Notes under the pieces: model-generated
What the model was told of the DNA's origin: nothing
Databases searched by the model: none
The model's input: only the letters and a program-made list of their open reading frames with translations
Source: Clostridiaceae bacterium UBA6085
GTDB lineage: Bacteria; Bacillota; Clostridia; Clostridiales; Clostridiaceae
Direction of reading: 5' to 3'
DNA length: 5,056 nucleotides
NCBI GenBank assembly: GCA_002428605.1
Contig: DIXH01000078.1
Location: 1-5,056 of the forward strand
Shown here: piece by piece, positions 1 to 3,500 of the stretch
How positions within the stretch are numbered: position 1 is the stretch's first letter
Layout of the letters: each line of letters begins with the position of its first letter
Program-made: the position numbers and the translations under genes

Positions 1-188
1 CCTGAGATGTCCTCGAAAATCTCGCTGAGATAGTAAACCTCATCTTCTGTGGCTTCCTTCATGATCTCGTATCCCTGCTCTTCATTGCTGGTGATCATGT
101 CTGTAAGGGTTCTCCAGTAGTCTTTCAGTGGTTCTTCCTCGGTTACGCCTTTTCTCCATTTCAAAAGCTTTGTGATTTCTGATTTCAT
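1..188 (-). CDS. Unrecognised protein, N-terminal 62 residues, cut by the left edge
   Basis: The frame is open from an ATG at 188-186 down to base 1, giving 62 complete codons with the 3' end outside the window. The start is supported by a GAGGTGAG ribosome binding site at 199-192, four bases before the ATG. The visible part begins MKSEITKLLKWRKG and is strongly charged, acidic overall after the basic first 13 residues. It looks soluble and mostly helical (for example residues 21-33 and 38-60), with no cysteines, signal peptide or membrane segment. I do not recognise the family. It lies 122 bases downstream of the DUF438/hemerythrin gene on the same strand. No clear terminator separates them, so it may be cotranscribed, although a hairpin lies in the gap. 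That the gene is real is fairly secure; its function is unknown. Confidence 0.75.
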   Translation of the reverse strand, partial: MKSEITKLLKWRKGVTEEEPLKDYWRTLTDMITSNEEQGYEIMKEATEDEVYYLSEIFEDIS

Positions 189-214
189 GCGCTCACCTCT
201 CATTTATTCATTCA

Positions 215-250
215 GCTGTATAAGTATTTCTGTAGATACTATGATACAGC
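215..250. other. Inverted repeat (hairpin) in the leader of the leftmost gene
   Basis: GCTGTAT at 215-221 is the exact reverse complement of ATACAGC at 244-250. Just inside, AGTAT at 223-227 pairs with ATACT at 236-240 around an 8-base loop, giving an interrupted 12-pair stem. On the minus strand it lies between the DUF438 gene and the ribosome binding site of the leftmost gene. It is not followed by a T-run on either strand, so it does not look like an intrinsic terminator. It could be an mRNA processing or stability element, an attenuator, or a protein-binding site. No function can be assigned from sequence alone. Confidence 0.4.
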
Positions 251-310
251 CAAAACATAAATTTCATGTGAGTAAAGCATTAACAATATGTATCCAAGTT
301 ATTCATTATT

Positions 311-1549
311 TTATTCAGAAAGCAGTCTCTTCTCGCCGGTCAGGTCCCTTATGCTCTTCACGTTCTGAGTCACCTCAAGTGTTCCCATGTATTTGCCATG
401 CTCATCCCTTATTGCATAGTAGGTAATGAACACGAACATACCCTTCATGTCTATCCAGAAGCTTTCCTGGTCCTTCTTTCCTGCCTTGAAGTCTGACAGG
501 AGCTTCTCTACAGTCGCAACACTCTGGGGCGGATGGCAGTTCTGGACTGTACGGCCGATTACTGACTTGGTCCTCGGGAATATCCTTTCCTTGGCAAGGT
601 TGAAGTACTTTACAGTATCCTTCTCATCTATGAATGTTATGTCTACCGGCAGCGTATTAAGGACTGTCTCAAGCTCCTTCAGTGAAAGGAATCCGATTCC
701 GAACCTTATGTTCCCGTCTTGAGGAAGGCTCTTTGTCTCTGGCTTCATCAGGAAGGATACCCTGTCCGGAACCCACTTGCCTTTCGGCTCAACGATGCAG
801 TAGCCTATCTCTTCGCTGTCAGCTGCAATCTCAAGCCATTCGTCCTCTGTGAACTTCTCAAGGATCATTGGAATGAGTATCTGCTCTTCCTTGAATATCA
901 TCTCCTTGACCCTGTCGAGGGCAGCATACGCCTTGTCCCTTGCCTTCTCCCTGTCGTCTGCAGTTATGAGAGCCTTGACCTCCTTGAGGTCTGCCCTTAT
1001 CTCATCGTCAACTCCCCACATTACCTTAGGCGGTGCGGTTATGCCGTATCTCTCCATGAATGGGAATATTACATTTTCCTTCCTTGAGTAATGCTTGTCA
1101 ATGTCCATGAGCAGGTTCAGGTCTGCAATCAGCAGATGTTTGATCGGAGCTTCGGGATGGTTGAAGTATGCATCAAGCTTCGGCATTATCTCATCATCGA
1201 TGAGCCTTTCGATTGCAAAGTTCTCTTCCCTCAGCACCCTCACCGGATGTCCGATGCTCTCCTCTTCCTTTGACTTGGTGTGGACTTCCTCAACAGAACC
1301 CTTGAATATATCGGCGTGGACCTCACAGAGCCTCTGTATCTCCTCGACAGCCATACCCTCTCCAATAAGATTCTGCTCCATCTGGGAAATTTCATAGGAA
1401 GATACTCCTGAAAACTTCTCCTTGAATTCCTTCTTGACTTCAGATGGGTCTACACCGTCATGAAGCTTCAGGATCATGCTTCTCAGCATCTCCTGTCTCT
1501 TTTCATCGTTTGTCTGAAACTTTTCCCTGTTGTTGATCAGGTCACTCAT
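311..1549 (-). CDS. DUF438 / hemerythrin HHE / PAS domain protein
   Basis: This 412-residue protein has the usual length and order of the DUF438 family. An N-terminal helical DUF438 region (about 10-85) is followed by a hemerythrin-like HHE region (about 98-235) with H101, H138, H153 and E157 in LMDIDKHYSRKEN, then the MWGVDDEIR segment at 177-185 and EEQILIPM at 221-228. A C-terminal PAS domain (about 290-400) carries the family signature VQNCHPPQSV (335-344) and GTLEVTQNVKSI (389-400). No membrane segment or signal peptide is visible, so it is probably cytosolic. Family knowledge suggests a di-iron, O2/NO or redox-sensing role, but the exact function is not established. There is no attached kinase, cyclase or DNA-binding domain. 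The ATG at 1549 follows GGAGGAG (1561-1555), and its first base is the last base of the DUF1858 stop (TAATG), indicating translational coupling. The DUF438 identification is strong; the physiological role is inferred. Confidence 0.93.
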   Translation of the reverse strand: MSDLINNREKFQTNDEKRQEMLRSMILKLHDGVDPSEVKKEFKEKFSGVSSYEISQMEQNLIGEGMAVEEIQRLCEVHADIFKGSVEEVHTKSKEEESIGHPVRVLREENFAIERLIDDEIMPKLDAYFNHPEAPIKHLLIADLNLLMDIDKHYSRKENVIFPFMERYGITAPPKVMWGVDDEIRADLKEVKALITADDREKARDKAYAALDRVKEMIFKEEQILIPMILEKFTEDEWLEIAADSEEIGYCIVEPKGKWVPDRVSFLMKPETKSLPQDGNIRFGIGFLSLKELETVLNTLPVDITFIDEKDTVKYFNLAKERIFPRTKSVIGRTVQNCHPPQSVATVEKLLSDFKAGKKDQESFWIDMKGMFVFITYYAIRDEHGKYMGTLEVTQNVKSIRDLTGEKRLLSE

Positions 1550-1776
1550 TAAATCTCCTCCACTTCGTATCCTTTATTCTTGAATTCCTCTATTATCTTT
1601 TCCAAAGGTATCTTCTTAATGGCTGACGCCTTTGGTATTGTCATGAATCTTCCTGCGGTCTGAAGCATCCCAGGCTCAGTTATGGATGTGAATCCAAGAC
1701 CTTTAAGTATTACAGCCACTTCAGGCTCCGCTGTGCAAATCTCAAATACTGACTTCCTTAGGTCTATCCTTTTCAA
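1549..1776 (-). CDS. DUF1858 domain protein (75 residues, TTG start)
   Basis: The protein is a single DUF1858 domain over nearly its whole length. Typical elements are IDLRKSVFEIC near the N-terminus, KGLGF (25-29), EPGML (34-38) and the AGRFMTIPKA block (41-50), then a helix ending in NKGYEVEEI. The same domain occurs at the N-terminus of ScdA/Ric-type iron-sulfur repair proteins and upstream of DUF438/hemerythrin genes in clostridia. It lacks the paired cysteines of some relatives, having only C14. The TTG at 1776-1774 was chosen because AAGGAG (1790-1785) lies 8 bases upstream and because the protein then starts MKRIDLRKSV, as family members do. The longer frame from ATG at 1860 (103 residues) has no ribosome binding site and would cover the apparent promoter. 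It overlaps the next gene by one base, so the two products probably act together. Domain call is strong; start fairly likely. Confidence 0.88.
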   Translation of the reverse strand: MKRIDLRKSVFEICTAEPEVAVILKGLGFTSITEPGMLQTAGRFMTIPKASAIKKIPLEKIIEEFKNKGYEVEEI

Positions 1777-1782
1777 GTCCCA

Positions 1783-1790
1783 CTCTCCTT
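1783..1790 (-). promoter_or_regulatory. Ribosome binding site deciding the DUF1858 TTG start
   Basis: On the minus strand AAGGAGAG occupies 1790-1783, with its AAGGAG core ending 8 bases before the TTG at 1776. The alternative ATG at 1860 is preceded by a stretch with no purine-rich motif. The nearer in-frame ATG at 1797-1795 also has none, and it overlaps the approach to this site. This site is the main reason for the shorter gene model. Confidence 0.7.
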
Positions 1791-1804
1791 CAGCCATAGT
1801 CTCA

Positions 1805-1845
1805 CAATTAGATTCTACATCTTTATATATGTGGAATCTTTGACT
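1805..1845 (-). promoter_or_regulatory. Putative promoter of the DUF1858-DUF438 operon
   Basis: Two readings are possible on the minus strand. In the first, an activator-dependent promoter has TAGAAT (1817-1812, five of six matches to TATAAT) as -10 and a poor -35 (AAGATT, 1840-1835). The predicted start is near 1805, giving a leader of about 29 bases that includes the AAGGAG site. This puts the 16-bp palindrome exactly at -41.5. In the second, TTGACT (1845-1840 region, inside the palindrome) acts as -35 with an 18-base spacer to TATATA (1829-1824), so a bound protein would block RNA polymerase. The sequence does not decide between activation and repression. Confidence 0.5.
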
Positions 1846-1854
1846 TAAGTCAAA
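1839..1854. promoter_or_regulatory. 16-bp perfect palindrome, CRP/FNR-type operator candidate
   Basis: TTTGACTTAAGTCAAA is a perfect palindrome with its centre between 1846 and 1847. The inner TTGAC-N4-GTCAA has the half-site length and spacing of CRP/FNR-family operators (compare the FNR consensus TTGAT-N4-ATCAA). It lies upstream of an operon encoding a hemerythrin-like protein, where control by an O2-, NO- or redox-responsive CRP/FNR-family protein such as FNR or HcpR would make sense. The palindrome is seen directly; the regulator is inferred. Confidence 0.55.
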
Positions 1855-1973
1855 ATTCATTAAAATGCAACATAGTCATCGTTCAGATTTTGTTCACTTA
1901 GGGAAATATAGAATGTTAAGCAGATTTAACGAAAATAATTCAGAATTTTACAAAAAACGTCTGTATTTTTGGT

Positions 1974-2002
1974 CTGACATCATATATAATAAAATTAATA
2001 AA
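1974..2002 (+). promoter_or_regulatory. Putative promoter of the small basic protein gene
   Basis: CTGACA at 1974-1979 matches the -35 consensus at five of six positions and is followed after 17 bases by AATAAA (1997-2002), a four-of-six -10. Alternatively TATAAT at 1985-1990 is a perfect -10 but lacks a good -35 at the right distance. Either would start transcription about 30-42 bases before the ATG at 2039. The surroundings are very AT-rich, so chance matches are likely and the exact promoter is uncertain. Confidence 0.35.
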
Positions 2003-2038
2003 TGAATATTCAGTTAATTTACTTTAGGAGTTGATTGA

Positions 2039-2293
2039 ATGTCTCGAGTTGTTTATTACCATAAGAACTTCAAGGTTCTGAGGGTTGGCTTAACAGACTA
2101 TGTGGTCGTAAGGAAGCATCAGTCCAGTTACTCCCAGCATTCACACCTGAAGTCCCTCCATGGGGCTATAAACCTGATAAAGCTTATAGACAGCGGACGC
2201 CTTCCGGAATCCGACTATCTTAAGGAATCAGCCAGAAGGATACTTAGGGATAAGGAATTCTACAGTCTGAAGCCGGCACAGGGTTTCTACTGA
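2039..2293 (+). CDS. Small basic protein of unknown function (84 residues)
   Basis: The ATG at 2039 is preceded by AGGAG (2026-2030), 8 bases upstream, and the reading frame ends at a TGA at 2291-2293. The protein is rich in Lys, Arg, His and Tyr, with no cysteine, signal peptide or membrane segment. It appears to have two or three short N-terminal strands (VVYYHKNFKVLRV, DYVVVRKH), a histidine cluster at H34, H36 and H41, a helix (about 41-51) and a second helix (about 58-71). I do not recognise a named family. The layout (YYxxxFKV, then HSHL, then a helix ending before a Pro) vaguely recalls small hypothetical proteins common in clostridia, but this is memory-based and unverified. It is transcribed divergently from the DUF1858 operon and appears monocistronic. 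The gene is well supported by its ribosome binding site and position; its function is unknown. Confidence 0.75.
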   Translation: MSRVVYYHKNFKVLRVGLTDYVVVRKHQSSYSQHSHLKSLHGAINLIKLIDSGRLPESDYLKESARRILRDKEFYSLKPAQGFY

Positions 2294-2614
2294 TTAAACC
2301 ATAGGATCATTTAAACTTTACTTACTCGAAACCTGGGCTAAATCCAGGTTCATCAAAATATTGGCTTAGTACATTATCACCGCGTCTTGCTGCACTGAAG
2401 GATTCAGCCTCTGAAGCTTTTATCGTTGAAAGGCGAATGATTTGTGTCTAATCCGCGATGTGTTCACTGTTTGCTAATATTTCACTGCGTTTAAGCAGCT
2501 GGTCGGGATGCTTATATTCCTAATTGCTGCAATAAGGGTTGGAGAAGTGGTACAAGCAGCTGCGGTTAACTGTGTTTCACTTTCGGTATATATAAATAAA
2601 TAAGGGAATTCTAA
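2294..2614. other. Intergenic region of about 320 bases with no convincing gene
   Basis: Neither strand has an open frame with a start and ribosome binding site. On the minus strand one frame is protein-like but broken. It reads from about 2517 to 2322 with a single internal TAG (2450-2448) and ends at TAA (2324-2322) after the peptide DEPGFSPGFE. It has no plausible start and could be a decayed gene end or chance. On the plus strand short repeats occur: TTGCTGCA at about 2387, with a near-copy at 2525; TTCACTG at 2463 and 2481; AAGCAGCT at 2493 and 2554. There is also a GCAGCTGC palindrome at 2556-2563 whose GCAGC can pair with GCTGC at 2526-2530. A structured RNA is possible but matches none I recognise. 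The AT-rich stretch 2585-2610 resembles a -10/TATA region by composition only. Confidence 0.35.
2330..2350. terminator. Short hairpin 37 bases after the small protein gene, weak terminator candidate
   Basis: AACCTGG (2330-2336) and CCAGGTT (2344-2350) form a perfect 7-bp stem with a 7-base loop. It lies where a terminator for the 2039-2293 gene would be expected, but it is followed by CATCAAAATATT rather than a T-run, so intrinsic termination would be inefficient. On the minus strand the same bases encode the EPGFSPGF part of the broken frame described for this intergenic region, which could explain the symmetry instead. Confidence 0.3.
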
Positions 2615-2657
2615 AACCCTTCCCCAGTGTAATTGCGACTGGTGAAGGGTTCTTTTT
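2615..2657. terminator. Bidirectional intrinsic terminator between converging genes
   Basis: AACCCTTC (2615-2622) pairs with GAAGGGTT (2644-2651), and CCAGT (2624-2628) with ACTGG (2638-2642). The result is a 13-pair stem with one internal C-T mismatch and a 9-base loop (2629-2637). On the plus strand it is followed by CTTTTT (2652-2657). On the minus strand the end of the stem runs into TTTT (2616-2613). It begins only five bases after the zinc-ribbon gene stop, so it should end the ATPase operon transcript and also stop plus-strand transcripts coming from the small gene or the intergenic region. Confidence 0.8.
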
Positions 2658-3028
2658 CAAGTCAATGGATTCCCACATTGAGGACAGAACCTGTAGCTGC
2701 TATCTACACGGGTACCACAGTTTGAACAAGTCACTAAGGAGCTCTTCCCGAGGCTTCTCAAGTCTCCCTGAGTAATCGCCCCGGATTTTCCATTTTCGAA
2801 TTCCTTGCCTGCCTCAGCATTTAGTTCGAAAACTTCACCACAGCAAAGCGCCTTCGCAAAATATCTTACATTCCATCTAAATACAGGTATGAAGAAAATA
2901 TGGAAGTATGTGCTTTGCTTGACCACCGAAAGCCTTGTCAGCCTCCCACATTCAGGACAAATCACATTGTTCTCAGTACCTAATTCCTTATGTCCCTGCT
3001 TCACACCAAATATTCCTATGAAAAACAC
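2657..3028 (-). CDS. Double zinc-ribbon protein (123 residues, GTG start)
   Basis: The protein starts MFFIGIFGVKQ, the signature start of a small zinc-ribbon family common in Firmicutes (zinc-ribbon_15 type). The first ribbon is C24PEC27 plus C62-C63 around an aromatic core, TYFHIFFIPVFRWNVRYF (about 40-57). A second ribbon near the C-terminus is C101SNC104 with C115PQC118. After a linker at about 72-97, the C-terminal module resembles the generic zinc_ribbon_2 type. The FHIFFIPVF stretch is hydrophobic but short and is characteristic of the fold, so the protein is probably cytosolic, though membrane association is possible. The GTG start at 3028 is preferred over ATG at 3091 because GAGGTG lies six bases upstream and the family begins at FFIGIFG. 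The gene then begins 43 bases after the DUF4395 gene instead of overlapping it. It is probably last in the ATPase operon. The role is unknown. Confidence 0.88.
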   Translation of the reverse strand: MFFIGIFGVKQGHKELGTENNVICPECGRLTRLSVVKQSTYFHIFFIPVFRWNVRYFAKALCCGEVFELNAEAGKEFENGKSGAITQGDLRSLGKSSLVTCSNCGTRVDSSYRFCPQCGNPLT

Positions 3029-3034
3029 TTCACG

Positions 3035-3040
3035 CACCTC
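3035..3040 (-). promoter_or_regulatory. Ribosome binding site deciding the zinc-ribbon GTG start
   Basis: GAGGTG on the minus strand (3040-3035) ends six bases before the GTG at 3028-3026. The upstream ATG at 3091, which would give a 144-residue product, has no comparable motif in the bases before it. It would also add 21 residues not expected in this family and overlap the preceding gene by 20 bases. Confidence 0.7.
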
Positions 3041-3071
3041 ATTTCTACAACATTCAGAGTTACATTCTACA

Positions 3072-3482
3072 TCATTTCCTGAAAAGTTCATAGAGCTTGA
3101 GGCCCGGGCAATAACCTAATGCTGAGATTGTCTTGAAGACTGCAAAGGATCCTGTAATGTACCAGCCAACTCCTGCCGGACCGAAGTAAAGAAGTCCAAG
3201 ACAAACCAGACAGAGGAAGCTGCCAAGGGCATTTGCGAACCTAAGTCCATCCTCGTCTATCCCGACCTGCTTCGATGGAAACAGGCGCCCTATTGTGTTG
3301 TCATAGAAGACCACAAGAGGTGACCTTCTGAGCTTCAGTACTACTGCCAGAAGAAGGAAAACGAGGACAATCAGAAGCAGCTCCTTTTGCTTCAGGAGAA
3401 GACTCATCCATATCAGCACCGCAAGAATGTATCTGCTGAAAGCATACCCTCCCTTTGAAATCAGTACCTTTACAGTTCCCAT
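3072..3482 (-). CDS. DUF4395 family membrane protein (136 residues)
   Basis: This is an integral membrane protein with about four hydrophobic segments: roughly 14-30, 34-50, 84-100 and 103-122. Between segments two and three is a polar loop containing DEDGLRFANALG (77-88), and the protein ends with GYCPGLKLYELF (123-134). This arrangement, [D/N]xxGxRFxN followed by two helices and a GxCxGxxxY end, is that of DUF4395, a family of unknown function. C125 is kept. Many relatives, as I recall them, have a second cysteine three positions on, where this one has L128. The ATG at 3482 follows a very strong AAGGGGAGGA site, and the gene begins 18 bases after the ATPase stop, so the two are surely cotranscribed. 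It could be an accessory membrane partner of the ATPase, but only gene order suggests this. Family assignment is fairly secure; function unknown. Confidence 0.82.
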   Translation of the reverse strand: MGTVKVLISKGGYAFSRYILAVLIWMSLLLKQKELLLIVLVFLLLAVVLKLRRSPLVVFYDNTIGRLFPSKQVGIDEDGLRFANALGSFLCLVCLGLLYFGPAGVGWYITGSFAVFKTISALGYCPGLKLYELFRK

Positions 3483-3500
3483 TTCAATCCTCCCCTTCGC

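Noticed and set aside
172..426. 84-codon plus-strand open frame
   Set aside because: It overlaps the start of the leftmost gene and the end of the DUF438 gene on the other strand, has no ribosome binding site, and includes the intergenic hairpin.
719..1397. Several plus-strand open frames of 60-122 codons
   Set aside because: All are antisense to the DUF438/hemerythrin gene, overlap one another, and show no domain-like sequence or ribosome binding site.
1915..1930. Inverted repeat GTTAA-N6-TTAAC in the divergent intergenic region
   Set aside because: Five-base arms in very AT-rich DNA are expected by chance, and it is not placed at a convincing distance from either promoter.
2460..2526. Short plus-strand frame starting ATG at 2459 in the intergenic region
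   Set aside because: Only about 21 codons, no ribosome binding site, and no recognisable sequence.
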